In this document: positions 38,054-47,529 of the stretch, piece after piece
Layout: every line of letters begins with the position of its first letter
Numbering within the stretch: the stretch's first letter is position 1
Assembly (NCBI GenBank): GCA_963782185.1
Contig: CAWAJB010000023.1
Coordinates: 248,001 to 312,000 of the forward strand
DNA length: 64,000 bases
Direction of reading: 5' to 3'
From: RYN-230 sp963782185
GTDB taxonomy: Bacteria; Actinomycetota; Actinomycetes; Streptosporangiales; Streptosporangiaceae
The notes under the pieces: model-generated
What the model saw: only the letters and a program-made list of their open reading frames with translations
What the model was told of the DNA's origin: nothing
Databases searched by the model: none
Position numbers and translations under genes: made by a program

Positions 38054-38226
38054 CTGGGGGACCGCCGTGCTCGGGCCGGGCCCGTTCCCTGGTCAGGCCC
38101 GTGCCCTGGTCGGGTCACGTTCACGGGAAGCCCGGCTCGGGGCCTCAGCGGTAACACGAGCCACACCAGCCGCAGGAGTCCCGGGCCGCGGAAAGCGCGG
38201 CCGTCCGGGCGGCCGTCCGGGCGGGC

Positions 38227-38274
38227 GTTCGTGGACAGAAAGGGTCGTCGGGGCAGCCATTTACGTCCACGAAC
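38227..38274 (-). terminator. inverted repeat downstream of ccdA
   Basis: GTTCGTGGAC (38227-38236) and GTCCACGAAC (38265-38274) are perfect 10-bp arms separated by 28 bases. They lie 37 bp beyond the ccdA stop on the minus strand. CACGAACAGGCG is also directly repeated next to one arm. It could be a terminator or a regulatory site. Confidence 0.4.
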
Positions 38275-38310
38275 AGGCGCACGAACAGGCGCGGGAGGGA
38301 GCCGGGCGGG

Positions 38311-39247
38311 TCAGAGGGGGCTCGTGTAGGAGCCGACCCAGTGCAGCTTGAGCCAGGCGAGAGCGGAGTTCCAGGCGCCGCTCACCTCAAGAATGCCGAC
38401 CAGGACGAGCAGGCCGCCGCCGATGCGGGCGATGAGCTGGGCGTGCTGCCGGGCGAACTGGAATGCGGTCATGCCCCGCTGCAGAGCGAAGGCCACGATG
38501 ATGAACGGGATGCCCAGGCCGAGGCCGTACAAGAACGCGAGCACGGCACCCCGTACCGCGGTCCCCGAGGTCAGGGCCAGCGACAGCACGACCGACAGGG
38601 TGGGGCCGACGCAGGGGGTCCAGCTTACGGCGAACAGCACCCCGAGCAGCGGGGCCCCGACCAGGCCGGCCCGGGGCCGGATCGAGGGCCGGACGATCCG
38701 CCCGGTCATCGGGAAGCGGTCGAACACCCCGGCGAACAGCAGCCCCAGCAGGATCGTGATCCCGCCCAGGATCTGGGTCACCCTGGCCTCATGGCGCACC
38801 AGCACCAGGCCCAGGCCGCCGAAGGCCAGGCCCTCGGTGGCGAACACGAGGGAGAACCCGAGCACGAACAGCGTGGTACCGAGCAGGGTCCGCCCCCGGG
38901 TGGCGCCCGCGAGCCCGCGGGGCCGTGCTGCGGCCGGGCGGTCCGCCGGTGCTGCCAGGAGGGCGGCCGGCATCCGCGCCGGCCGGGCCGCCGGGGCGGG
39001 CGCCGTCCGGTGGTACGCCATCAACCGCCAGGTGCGTCCCGTCGGGCGCCACCGCCACCCGCTCGGTGGTGGCGGCCCCGGCCCGCTCCGCGTCGGTCCC
39101 GGACATGCCGGTCACGTAGGACAGGTAGCCGGGAACCAGGGGCAGGACACAGGGTGACAGGAACGTGAGCGCACCGGCCGCCGCCGCGATCGGCGCGGCC
39201 AGGATCAGCGGTCCGGACTGGACCAGGTGCTCGATCCCGCCACTCAT
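38311..39247 (-). pseudogene. ccdA: cytochrome c biogenesis protein CcdA, split by a frameshift
   Basis: CcdA moves electrons across the membrane to reduce apocytochromes or periplasmic thioredoxins. The N-terminal piece from ATG 39247 (AGGAGG upstream) has TFLSPCVLPLVPGYLSYVTG with the first reactive Cys. The rest, including LLGTTLFVLGFSLVF and SWTPCVGPTLSVVL with the second Cys, continues in a different frame from about 39024 down to 38311. The frames differ by one base, and the switch falls within an Ala/Arg/Pro-rich linker between helices 1 and 2 (roughly 38950-39105). All expected helices are present, so the lesion is recent, a sequencing error, or bypassed. No other ccd or resB genes lie next to it. 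Confidence 0.72.
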
Positions 39248-39484
39248 CGTCACGCCTCCTGTTCGCGCCCAAACTACCGGTTCAGGCCCGGCTGGCTGCC
39301 GGGGGCCGGTAACCAGGCCGGCCATTGCCTGGCGGCACCCCCCGATCTACGGTTCGGATGAGTCCGGCTGTTGGTTTACGGAGAAGTGTGTGCGATCGCG
39401 TCCGGTCGTGCGCATGCCCGGCAGGCCGGCGGCCCGCGAACTCATCGCCGGCGAGGCCGTCCGCGCCCCGCCGCCCTGCGCAGA

Positions 39485-39769
39485 ACGGTCTTCCTGGTGG
39501 ACGAGCTGGAAAAGCTGGGCCTGGTCGAGCGCAGGCGCAACCCCGCCGACCGCCGTTCGCACGCGCTCTACCTGACCGATCAGGGCGTGGCTGCGGTGGA
39601 CCGGGTGCGGGCGGTGGCCGAGGAGCACGAGGCGGAGTTCGCCGCGGGACTGACCCGGGACCAGCGTGCGCAGCTCGCCGCCCTGCTCCGCGTGATGGCG
39701 CGGGAGCAGGGCCTGCCTCCCCGGGGGATGCCGGGCTCACCCCCGGACGCCGCACCGCAGCCCGGCTGA
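39485..39769 (+). pseudogene. C-terminal remnant of a MarR-family regulator
   Basis: The frame encodes the second half of a MarR domain: recognition helix end TVFLVDELEKLGLVERRRNP, wing ADRRSHALYLTDQG and the last dimerisation helices. The first 60 or so residues of a normal MarR protein are missing; upstream sequence in this frame (from 39371) does not look like MarR, and other frames do not supply it. It lies before an MFS exporter gene that it may once have regulated. A very divergent N-terminus is a less likely alternative. Confidence 0.6.
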
Positions 39770-39877
39770 CCGGCACGGGGGTGCGCGGCTGGCCTGGCCG
39801 GCAGCCCGGTCACCGGGGCTGGCCAGGCCGGAACGGGGGTGTTCCCAGGCTCCTGGCGCTGTTACCGTGGCCGCGGC

Positions 39878-41284
39878 ATGCTCCGAATGGATCTTTCGCC
39901 GCTGCGCGGCACCGCGGACTTCCGGTGGCTGCTGGGCAGCCGCACGGTCACGCTGCTCGGGACCGAGGCCAGCGCGGTCGCCCTGCTGGTCCAGGCCAAG
40001 CAGCTCACGGGGTCGGCGTTCGCGGTGGGCCTGCTCGGCGTGGCCGAGCTGGTGCCGCTGGCGGTCTTCGGGCTGTACGGCGGGGTGCTCGCGGACCGGC
40101 TCGACCGCAGCCTGCTGCTCCGGTGGGGTGAGGCGGGACTGGGGGTGCTGGCCGCGCTGCTGCTGGTCAACGCGCTGCTCCCGCACCCGGCGGTCTGGGT
40201 GCTGTACGTGCTGGCCGCCGCGATGACCACCCTTACTGCCCTGCAGCGCCCCTCGTTCGACGCGGCGGTACCGCGGACCGTGCCCCGCGGCCAGCTCCCC
40301 GCCGCCGCCGCCTTGCTGGGCGTGTCCGGCAACGCCAGCCTGCTGGCCGGGACAGCGCTGGGCGGCGCGCTGGCCGCCGGGCCGGGTCCGCAGCTGGTCT
40401 ACGCCTTCGACGCGCTCAGCTTCGCCGTGTCCTTCGTGCTGCTGGCCCGGCTCGGGCCGCTGCTCCCGGCGCCGGCCGGGGAACCCGGGCCGCTGCGCCC
40501 GGCTCCCGGCGGGGAGCTTGATCCGCTGCTCCCGGCCACGCCGGGGCCGCCCGGCCCCGGCCGGGAGCAGGGGGAACGCCGCCCGGCATCCGGCCTGCGC
40601 GGGGTGGCGGAGGGCCTGAACTACGCCCGGCGGCGCCCTGAACTGCTCGGGTCTTACCTGGTGGACCTGGCCGCCATGACCCTGGCCTACCCCACCGCGC
40701 TGTTCCCGTTCCTGGCCGCGCAGCTGCATGCGCCGTGGTCGGTGGGCCTGATGTTCGCCGCCCCCTCGGCCGGCGCGCTGGCCGCCTCGGCGCTGAGTGG
40801 CTGGACGGGACGGGTGCACCGGCACGGCCTGGCGATCGCGCTGGCCGCGGCCGGGTGGGGGCTGGCCATCACCGGGTTCGGGTTCGCCCCCGACCTGCCG
40901 GCCGCCCTGGCCTGCCTGCTGGCGGCGGGAGCTGCCGACATGATCAGCGGGATCTTCCGGGGCACGCTGTGGAACCAGACCATTCCCGACCCGCTGCGCG
41001 GACGGCTGGCCGGGGTGGAGATGCTCAGTTACAGCATCGGCCCGTCGGCCGGGCAGGTCCGGGCGGGCGGGGTGGCCAGCCTGTCCAGCCCCCGCGTCGC
41101 GGCCTGGTCAGGCGGGCTGCTGTGTGCCGGCGCGGTCGGCCTGGTCTGCCTGGCGCTGCCCGGCTTCGCCCGGTACAGCTCGCGGGCCAGCCTCAGCCCG
41201 GCGCCTGAAGGGCCCGCCCGTGAGGGCCCGGCTCCTGAAGCGCCAGCTCCTAGAGGGCCAGCTCCTGAAGCGCCGACTCGATAG
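39878..41284 (+). CDS. MFS transporter (EntS-like exporter)
   Basis: This has about twelve hydrophobic helices of the major facilitator superfamily. The N-terminus FRWLLGSRTVTLLGTEASAV and the loop GGVLADRLDRSLLLRWGE are typical of EntS-like siderophore or drug exporters. The central cytoplasmic loop is unusually long (about 55 residues) and Pro/Gly-rich (LLPAPAGEPGPLRPAPGGEL). The C-terminal tail consists of Glu/Pro/Ala repeats. ATG 39878 is preferred; a start at 39887 is also possible. It overlaps the convergent oxidoreductase gene by 35 bp. Substrate is unknown. Confidence 0.85.
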   Translation: MLRMDLSPLRGTADFRWLLGSRTVTLLGTEASAVALLVQAKQLTGSAFAVGLLGVAELVPLAVFGLYGGVLADRLDRSLLLRWGEAGLGVLAALLLVNALLPHPAVWVLYVLAAAMTTLTALQRPSFDAAVPRTVPRGQLPAAAALLGVSGNASLLAGTALGGALAAGPGPQLVYAFDALSFAVSFVLLARLGPLLPAPAGEPGPLRPAPGGELDPLLPATPGPPGPGREQGERRPASGLRGVAEGLNYARRRPELLGSYLVDLAAMTLAYPTALFPFLAAQLHAPWSVGLMFAAPSAGALAASALSGWTGRVHRHGLAIALAAAGWGLAITGFGFAPDLPAALACLLAAGAADMISGIFRGTLWNQTIPDPLRGRLAGVEMLSYSIGPSAGQVRAGGVASLSSPRVAAWSGGLLCAGAVGLVCLALPGFARYSSRASLSPAPEGPAREGPAPEAPAPRGPAPEAPTR

Positions 41285-42614
41285 CCCGGTGGAACGTGGG
41301 ATAGGCGTAGATCATCTCGCGCAGCCGCCGGACCGGTACCCGCGCGTGCACGGCCAGGGTGAGCATGCCCAGCACCTCGCCCCCGGTAGGCCCGGCCGAG
41401 CTGGCCCCGACCAGGATGCCCTGGCCGGCGTCGGCGACCAGCTTGATCAGCCCGTCGTTGCCCGCTTTGTGGATCCAGCCGCGTGCGGAGCCGGGAATCG
41501 GGTAGCAGCTGGTGCGCACGTCGAGGCCGCGGCCCCGGGCCCGGGCCTCGCTCAGGCCGACCGACCCGATCTCCGGGTCGGTGAACGTGACCCGGGGCAC
41601 CGCGTGGTACTCGGCGGGCGAGACATGCTCGCCGAGGATGTCGTGCACGGCGATGCTGGCCTGGTACATGGACATGTGGGTGAACGCGCCGTGGCCGGTG
41701 ATGTCGCCGACGGCCCACACCCCCGGCACGACCCGGAGGTGGTCGTCCACCGGGAGGGTCCGGGCGCCCTCATCCACGCCCAGCACGCCGGCGCCGATGC
41801 CCGCCAGGTCGGTCCGCCGCCCGGTCGCGACCAGCAGCGCGGCCCCGGTCACTGCGGTGCCGTCGGACAGGGCCAGGGTGAACGCGGTCCCGTCGTGGCG
41901 GACCGCGCGGGCGGTGGTGCCGGTGCGCACCTCGATGCCGTCGCGGCCGAAGACGTCCGCGAGCAGCGCACCCGTCTCGGGTTCCTCGGAGGCCAGCAGG
42001 CGCCCGGATTCCTCGATCACCGTGACCCGGGCCCCGAACCGGGCAAAGACCTGGGAAAGTTCCGCGCCGGTCGTCCCGCCGCCGAGCACGAGGAGCGACG
42101 CCGGGACCTCGGTAGCCTCGATGGCTTCCCGGTTGGTCCAGTACGGGGTGCCGGCCAGGCCCTCGATGGGCGGGATAAGCGGCCGGGTCCCCGTGTTGAT
42201 GACGATGGCCCGGCGGGCCCGGAGCACATCCCCGCCCACCGTGACCTCGCCCGGCGCGGTGATCCGGCCGTGACCGCGCAGCAGGGTGCCACCCTTGCCG
42301 GTGAACCGGTCGACGGCGACCTTGTCGTCCCAGTTATCGGTGGCTTCTTCCCTGATCCGCTGGGCTACCGGGGCCCAGTCCGGATGTATCTGGGCGTCCC
42401 CGGCCAGGCCCGGGATCCGGCGTCCCTCGGCGAGCAGGTCCGCGGCGCGGATCATCATCTTGGACGGGACACAGCCCCAGTACGGGCACTCGCCGCCGAC
42501 CAGCCGGGCCTCCACGGCGGCGACCGACAGGCCGGCCGTGGCGAGCCGCCCCGCCGCGTCCTCACCCCCCGGGCCCATGCCCAGGACCACGACATCCACC
42601 TCGTGCACGGTCAT
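41250..42614 (-). CDS. pyridine nucleotide-disulfide oxidoreductase (mercuric reductase/Lpd-like)
   Basis: This is a 454-residue flavoprotein of the class I disulfide reductase family. The N-terminal FAD motif is VVLGMGPGGEDAA, the redox-active pair is in GGECPYWGCVPSK (CxxxxC), the NAD(P)H motif is LLVLGGGTTGAELSQVFARF, the second FAD motif is VWAVGDITGHG, and the C-terminal His-Glu pair is in YPTFHRAIESALQEL. The CPYWGC variant groups it with uncharacterised mercuric-reductase-like enzymes of actinobacteria rather than with dihydrolipoamide dehydrogenase, and no HMA domain or mer gene is present. ATG 42614 has GGAGGCGGG in front. Substrate is unknown. It is divergent from the egt operon. 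Confidence 0.9.
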   Translation of the reverse strand: MTVHEVDVVVLGMGPGGEDAAGRLATAGLSVAAVEARLVGGECPYWGCVPSKMMIRAADLLAEGRRIPGLAGDAQIHPDWAPVAQRIREEATDNWDDKVAVDRFTGKGGTLLRGHGRITAPGEVTVGGDVLRARRAIVINTGTRPLIPPIEGLAGTPYWTNREAIEATEVPASLLVLGGGTTGAELSQVFARFGARVTVIEESGRLLASEEPETGALLADVFGRDGIEVRTGTTARAVRHDGTAFTLALSDGTAVTGAALLVATGRRTDLAGIGAGVLGVDEGARTLPVDDHLRVVPGVWAVGDITGHGAFTHMSMYQASIAVHDILGEHVSPAEYHAVPRVTFTDPEIGSVGLSEARARGRGLDVRTSCYPIPGSARGWIHKAGNDGLIKLVADAGQGILVGASSAGPTGGEVLGMLTLAVHARVPVRRLREMIYAYPTFHRAIESALQELAL

Positions 42615-42747
42615 CCCGCCTCCGCAGCGCTGATCGGTCCGGGGGGCATCGGTCCGGGGTCCCAGGGTATGACAGGGTGGAATTGCAGCGACGGAGACGG
42701 GGTTTCCTACTACGTGCCTGGCACAACCGACACGGACGGGGTAATCG

Positions 42748-44106
42748 ATGACCTCTGAGCGCAGCAGTGCCCGCTCGTCTGGCCCACCGCTCACGGAAGA
42801 CGATGCGGAGGCGCAGGTGCACGGGATCGCCTTCAAGACCGGCCCACCCGGACGGGTCGGGGTAGAGCTGGAATGGCTGGTCTGTGACGGCCGTGACCCG
42901 GCTCTCCCCGTGGACCAGCGGCGAGTGGCCGCAGCCCTCGCCCGCCTGGACGAGCCCGGAGCGCTCCCTGGCCGGGGCCGGCTGACTACCGAACCCGGCG
43001 GCCAGGTTGAGCTGAGCTCCGCGCCTGCGTCCGGCCTGGGCGGCTGTGTGGCGGCGGCCCGCAGTGACCTAACGGCTGTCCGCCAGGCCATCGCACCCTC
43101 CGGGCTCAGCCTCGCCGGGCACGGCCTCGATCCCCTCAGACCCCCGCGCCGGGTCCTCAACCAGCCGCGTTACGTGGCGATGGAAGAGTTCTTCGACCGC
43201 AGCGGCCCATGGGGCCGCGTCATGATGTGCAGCACCGCCTCCGTCCAGGTGTGCGTGGACGCCGGGCAGGAGCAGGGCGGCCCGTCCGGATTCCGGTGGC
43301 GCTGGCACCTGCTGCACGGGCTGAGCCCGGTGCTCGTGGCCTTGTTCGCCAACTCACCGTTTCAGGACGGCCGGCTGTCCGGCTGGAAATCCACCCGCCA
43401 GGCGGTGTGGTCGCGGCTGGATCCCAGCCGGACCCGGGCCCCGGCGGATGGGGAGCCAGGCGCGCCGGACCGCGGCATGACGTGGCCGGAAGACACCGAT
43501 CCCCGTAGGGCCTGGGTGAGCTACGTGCTCGATGCCCAGGTCATGGTGCTGCGTGATCTAGCCTCCCGCTGCTGGACCGCGCCGTCCGGCCTGACGTTCC
43601 GCGACTGGGTGCGGGGTGCGGTCGGGCCTCCGCCCACCGCCGACGACCTCACGTACCACATGTCCACGCTGTTCCCGCCGGTCCGGCCGCGCGGGCACCT
43701 GGAGCTCCGGGTGATCGACGCCCAGCCGGGTGACGGCTGGATCGTGCCGACCGCGGTGGTGTCCGCACTGCTCGATGACCCGGTCGCGGCGCAGGCCGCG
43801 ATGGCCGCGGTGGAGCCGCTGCAGAAGGAGGGCCGGCCCGGCGAACTGCTGCTGCGCGCGGCCCGTCACGGCCAGGACGACCCGCCGCTGGCCACGGCCA
43901 GCCGGGAATGCTTCGCCGCGGCCGACGCGGCACTCGGGCGCCTCGGCACCCCAGGCCCGATCCGGGACAGGGTGGCCCGCTTCGCCGACCGCTACGTGCT
44001 GCGCGGCCGCTGCCCCGCCGACGACCGCCTGGACGAGGCCCGGGCCGCGGTCAGCCTCCCGCTCGACCCCGGCCACCCCGACGCATGTCTGGAGGAGTCC
44101 CCATGA
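42748..44106 (+). CDS. egtA: ergothioneine biosynthesis glutamate-cysteine ligase EgtA
   Basis: EgtA makes gamma-glutamylcysteine from glutamate, cysteine and ATP, supplying the thiol donor of ergothioneine synthesis. It belongs to the GCS2 ligase family: RVGVELEWLV, TTEPGGQVELSSAP, RYVAMEEFFDRSG, MMCSTASVQVCVDAG, LFANSPFQDGRLSG and LELRVIDAQPG are the family signatures. At 452 residues the length is normal. First gene of the egtABCD operon, its stop overlaps the egtB start by four bases (ATGA). GTGCC-T-GGCAC, a small palindrome at 42714-42724, lies 24 bp upstream and could be regulatory. Confidence 0.93.
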   Translation: MTSERSSARSSGPPLTEDDAEAQVHGIAFKTGPPGRVGVELEWLVCDGRDPALPVDQRRVAAALARLDEPGALPGRGRLTTEPGGQVELSSAPASGLGGCVAAARSDLTAVRQAIAPSGLSLAGHGLDPLRPPRRVLNQPRYVAMEEFFDRSGPWGRVMMCSTASVQVCVDAGQEQGGPSGFRWRWHLLHGLSPVLVALFANSPFQDGRLSGWKSTRQAVWSRLDPSRTRAPADGEPGAPDRGMTWPEDTDPRRAWVSYVLDAQVMVLRDLASRCWTAPSGLTFRDWVRGAVGPPPTADDLTYHMSTLFPPVRPRGHLELRVIDAQPGDGWIVPTAVVSALLDDPVAAQAAMAAVEPLQKEGRPGELLLRAARHGQDDPPLATASRECFAAADAALGRLGTPGPIRDRVARFADRYVLRGRCPADDRLDEARAAVSLPLDPGHPDACLEESP

Positions 44107-45485
44107 CACCCAAGCCTGCCACCCCCGCGCCGCGCCGGCAGGCCGGCGAAGGAGTGGAGGAGCTGCGGGAGATGATCGCCGGGAACCTGCTCACCGCCCG
44201 GGAGCGGACCCGGCTGCTCACCGAGTCCGTGGACGACACCGACCTGGTCCGCCAGCATTCACCGCTGATGTCGCCGCTGGTCTGGGACCTGGCGCACATC
44301 GCCAACCAGGAAGAGCTGTGGCTGCTGCGCAACGTGGGCGGCCGGGAGCCGATACACCCCGAGATCGACCCGCTCTACGACGCATTCGAGCATCCGCGGG
44401 CCAAGCGGCCCACCCTGCCGCTGCTGCCGCCCGCCGAGGCCCGGGCGTACGCCCGCGAGGTCCGGGGCCGGGTCATGGACTTGCTGGAGTCGGCCAGGTT
44501 CGCCGGGGCCCCGCTGGTCACCGACGGGTTCGCGTACGGGATGGTGGCCCAGCACGAGCAGCAGCACGACGAGACCATGCTGATCACCCACCAGCTGCGC
44601 CGGGGCGCGGCGGCGCTGACCGCGGCACCGCCCGGCCCGCCGCCGCCGGGCGCCGCGGCGCTGCCGCCCGAGGTGCTGGTGGCCGGCGGCCCGTTCACGA
44701 TGGGCACCTCCACCGAGCCGTGGGCCCTGGACAACGAGCGGCCCGCGCACCAGGTCCACGTGCCGTCCTTCTATCTCGACAGCACGCCGGTCAGCAACGC
44801 CGCCTACCAGGAGTTCATCGCCGACGGCGGGTACGACGAGCCACGCTGGTGGACCACGGAAGGCTGGGATCACCGGCAGCGGGCCGGCCTGTCCGCCCCG
44901 CTGTACTGGCGCCGCGACGGTGCCGCATGGATCCGCGACCGGTTCGGGGTCATCGAGCCGGTGCCGCCCGCCGAGCCGGTGCTCCACGTGTGCTGGTACG
45001 AGGCGGACGCGTACGCCCGCTGGGCCGGGCGCCGGCTCCCGAGCGAGGCGGAATGGGAGAAGGCGGCCCGGTTCGACCCGGCTGCCGGGCGGTCCCGGCG
45101 CTTCCCGTGGGGCGACGAGGAGCCGGCCGCGGGCCGGGCCAACCTGGGCCAGCAGTACCTCCAGCCCGCCCCGGCGGGCAGCTATCCCGACGGCGCCGCC
45201 CCGTGCGGCGCCCGGCAGCTGATCGGCGACGTGTGGGAGTGGACCAGCAGCGACTTCCTGCCCTACCCGGGCTTCCGCGCCTGGCCGTACCGCGAGTACT
45301 CCGAGGTCTTCTTCGGTCCCGAGTACAAGGTGCTGCGCGGCGGGTCGTTCGCGGTGGGGACGGTGACCTGCCGGGGCACGTTCCGGAACTGGGACTACCC
45401 GGTCCGGCGGCAGATCTTCTCCGGCTTCCGCACCGCCCGGGACGCGGCTCCCGCGGTGGCGCCCGGCCAGCCCGGCGGGGAGTGA
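44103..45485 (+). CDS. egtB: ergothioneine biosynthesis sulfoxide synthase EgtB
   Basis: EgtB is a non-haem iron enzyme that couples gamma-glutamylcysteine to hercynine with O2. The N-terminal DinB-like domain has LVWDLAHIANQEELWLLRNV and AQHEQQHDETMLITHQL, which supply the three His iron ligands (near residues 65, 150 and 154). The C-terminal FGE-sulfatase domain holds GGPFTMGTSTEPWALDNERP, RLPSEAEWEKAARFDP and GGSFAVGTVTCRGTFRNWD. Residues about 170-195 are a Pro-rich linker. The ATG overlaps the egtA stop. At 460 residues the size is typical of actinobacterial EgtB. Confidence 0.95.
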   Translation: MTPKPATPAPRRQAGEGVEELREMIAGNLLTARERTRLLTESVDDTDLVRQHSPLMSPLVWDLAHIANQEELWLLRNVGGREPIHPEIDPLYDAFEHPRAKRPTLPLLPPAEARAYAREVRGRVMDLLESARFAGAPLVTDGFAYGMVAQHEQQHDETMLITHQLRRGAAALTAAPPGPPPPGAAALPPEVLVAGGPFTMGTSTEPWALDNERPAHQVHVPSFYLDSTPVSNAAYQEFIADGGYDEPRWWTTEGWDHRQRAGLSAPLYWRRDGAAWIRDRFGVIEPVPPAEPVLHVCWYEADAYARWAGRRLPSEAEWEKAARFDPAAGRSRRFPWGDEEPAAGRANLGQQYLQPAPAGSYPDGAAPCGARQLIGDVWEWTSSDFLPYPGFRAWPYREYSEVFFGPEYKVLRGGSFAVGTVTCRGTFRNWDYPVRRQIFSGFRTARDAAPAVAPGQPGGE

Positions 45486-45495
45486 CGCCCCCCGG

Positions 45496-46245
45496 ATGTG
45501 CCGGCATCTGGCCTACCTGGGGCCGCAGGCCACCCTGCGGTCGGTGCTCACCGACCCGCCGTACGGGCTGCTCCGCCAGTCCTGGGCGCCGCGGCAGCAA
45601 AGACATGGCACGGTCAACGCGGACGGGTTCGGGGTGGGCTGGTACGCCGGCGGTGACCCGGTGCCCGCCCGCTACCGGCGCGCGGTGCCCATGTGGGGCG
45701 ACCCGTCCTTCGCCGACCTGGCCCGGGTGACCAGGACCGGAGCGCTGCTCGCCGCGGTCCGCTCGGCCACGGACGGCACGGCCCCGGGCGAGTCGGCCGC
45801 CGCCCCGTACGCCACGGGTCCCTGGCTGTTCAGCCACAACGGCAGGCTCGACGGCTGGCCCGGCGCGACGGCCGGGCTAGCCGCCACCCTGCCCGCCGCG
45901 GACCTGCTTGCCCTCGAGGCACGGACCGATTCGGCGCTGGCCTGGGCGCTCGTGCACCGGCGGCTCCGGGACGGGGAGAGCCCCGCTGACGCGCTGGCCG
46001 GGACGGTCGGCGACCTCGACGCGGCCGGGGTCACCGGCCGGTTCAACTTCCTGCTGACCGATGGCACGACGATCGCCGCCACGGCCGCGGGTGACACGCT
46101 GTGCTACCGCTGCGGGCCAGGCCAGGTCGTGGTGGCCTCCGAACCCTCGGATGACGAGCCGGGCTGGTGCAGCGCGGCGGACCGCACGGTGCTCACCGCC
46201 CGGCCCGGCGCCGCGGACACCATGACGCTCAAGTCCCCTGGCTGA
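45496..46245 (+). CDS. egtC: ergothioneine biosynthesis amidohydrolase EgtC
   Basis: EgtC removes glutamate from gamma-glutamyl-hercynylcysteine sulfoxide. It is a class II glutamine amidotransferase fold: Cys2 in MCRHLAYLGP becomes the N-terminal nucleophile after Met removal, and GTVNADGFGVGWYA and WLFSHNGRLDGW are the family motifs. At 249 residues the length is normal. It begins eleven bases after egtB. There is no strong ribosome site, so translation may depend on coupling with egtB. Confidence 0.93.
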   Translation: MCRHLAYLGPQATLRSVLTDPPYGLLRQSWAPRQQRHGTVNADGFGVGWYAGGDPVPARYRRAVPMWGDPSFADLARVTRTGALLAAVRSATDGTAPGESAAAPYATGPWLFSHNGRLDGWPGATAGLAATLPAADLLALEARTDSALAWALVHRRLRDGESPADALAGTVGDLDAAGVTGRFNFLLTDGTTIAATAAGDTLCYRCGPGQVVVASEPSDDEPGWCSAADRTVLTARPGAADTMTLKSPG

Positions 46246-46321
46246 CCCCCGCCTATTGCACAGCCGCACACCCGGCCACCGACGGAACTGGCCAAGGACG
46301 GACAGGGAAGGAATGCAGATC

Positions 46322-47293
46322 ATGAACCAGCTGCACGTCGAGAGGCTCCTGCCGGACGGTTTCCTGGCGGCCGCGCTGCGCGCGGACGCGCAGGCCGGCC
46401 TCACCGCGGTGCCGAAGACCCTCCCGCCCAAGTGGTTCTATGACGAGCGGGGCAGCGAGCTGTTCGAGAAGATCACCCTGCTGCCGGAGTACTACCCGAC
46501 CCGGGCCGAGCGGTCCATCCTGGCCGCCGCCGCCCCGCAGATCGCGGCGGCGACCGGCGCCAGTGCCCTGGTCGAGCTGGGCTCCGGCTCGTCGGAGAAG
46601 ACCCGGCTGCTGCTCGACGCGCTGCGCGACGCCGGCTCGCTGCGCAGCTACGTGCCGGTGGACGTGAGCGAGAGCGCGCTGGTCGGCGCCGCGCACCGCG
46701 TCCTCGCCGGCTACCCGGGCCTGACCGTGGACGCGGTGGTCTCGGACTTCGAGGCCCGGCTGGGCCTTCCCGCGCCCGACGGGCCCCGCCTGGTGGCGTT
46801 CCTGGGCAGCACCATCGGGAACCTGCTGCCCCCGCAGCGGGCCGCGTTCCTGGGCCGGCTGCGGGAGGGCCTGCGCGACGGCGACGCCCTGCTGCTCGGA
46901 ACCGATCTGGTCAAGGACCCAGCGGTGCTGCTCGCCGCCTACGACGACCCGGCCGGGGTGACCGCCGCGTTCAACAAGAACGTGCTGGCCGTGCTCAACG
47001 CCGAGCTGGGCGCGGACTTCGACCCGGACGCGTTCGACCACATGGCCGTCTGGGACCCCCAGGCCGAGTGGATCGAGATGCGGCTGCGCTCCGCGGAGGA
47101 CCAGATCGTCCAGCTGCCCGGCATCGGGCTGACCGTGCGGTTCACCGCGGGGGAGCAGCTCCGTACCGAGGTGTCGGCCAAGTTCCGGCGGGCCGGCGTC
47201 GCCGCCGAGCTGGCGGCCGCGGGGTTCACGATGCGGTCCTGGTGGACCGACGAGCAGGGCCGGTTCGCACTGTCCCTGTCGGTCCCGGCCTGA
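46322..47293 (+). CDS. egtD: L-histidine N-alpha-methyltransferase EgtD
   Basis: EgtD trimethylates histidine to hercynine using S-adenosylmethionine, the first committed step of ergothioneine synthesis. Signatures are LPPKWFYDERGSELFEKITL, LPEYYPTRAE, ALVELGSGSSEKTRLLLDAL for SAM binding, VPVDVSESAL and LGSTIGNLLPPQRAAFL, then FNKNVLAVLNAELGADFDPD with the substrate Asn/Tyr region. ATG 46322 is preferred because GGGAAGGA lies nine bases upstream; ATG 46313 would touch that site. It is separated from egtC by 76 bp. No egtE (the C-S lyase) follows in the window. Confidence 0.95.
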   Translation: MNQLHVERLLPDGFLAAALRADAQAGLTAVPKTLPPKWFYDERGSELFEKITLLPEYYPTRAERSILAAAAPQIAAATGASALVELGSGSSEKTRLLLDALRDAGSLRSYVPVDVSESALVGAAHRVLAGYPGLTVDAVVSDFEARLGLPAPDGPRLVAFLGSTIGNLLPPQRAAFLGRLREGLRDGDALLLGTDLVKDPAVLLAAYDDPAGVTAAFNKNVLAVLNAELGADFDPDAFDHMAVWDPQAEWIEMRLRSAEDQIVQLPGIGLTVRFTAGEQLRTEVSAKFRRAGVAAELAAAGFTMRSWWTDEQGRFALSLSVPA

Positions 47294-47529
47294 CCGCGGC
47301 GCCCGCCGTGCTGGCTGGTCGCGCCGGCCTGCCGTAGCATCTCCGGCAGCCCCCTGGGGAAATAGCACCAATGCGCAGTTGGGGAAGATCACGTGCCTGG
47401 TGCCCGGCGCGGTATGGTTCACGCCAGGAACCCTGGCCCGCGCGGGGTATTCGCATTCGAGGCGGCAGACATCACCATGCAGAAAAGGAATCCGGCGGCC
47501 CGCCGTGACCGTCGTGGCGGGAGCGGCTG

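Noticed and set aside
41250..42614. Mercuric reductase of a mer operon
   Set aside because: No MerA N-terminal metal domain, merR-type mercury regulator or transport gene is nearby; only the general oxidoreductase family is supported.
42714..42724. Palindrome GTGCCTGGCAC as a strong operator for egtA
   Set aside because: The arms are only five bases and such sites are frequent in GC-rich DNA; it is mentioned only as a weak possibility.
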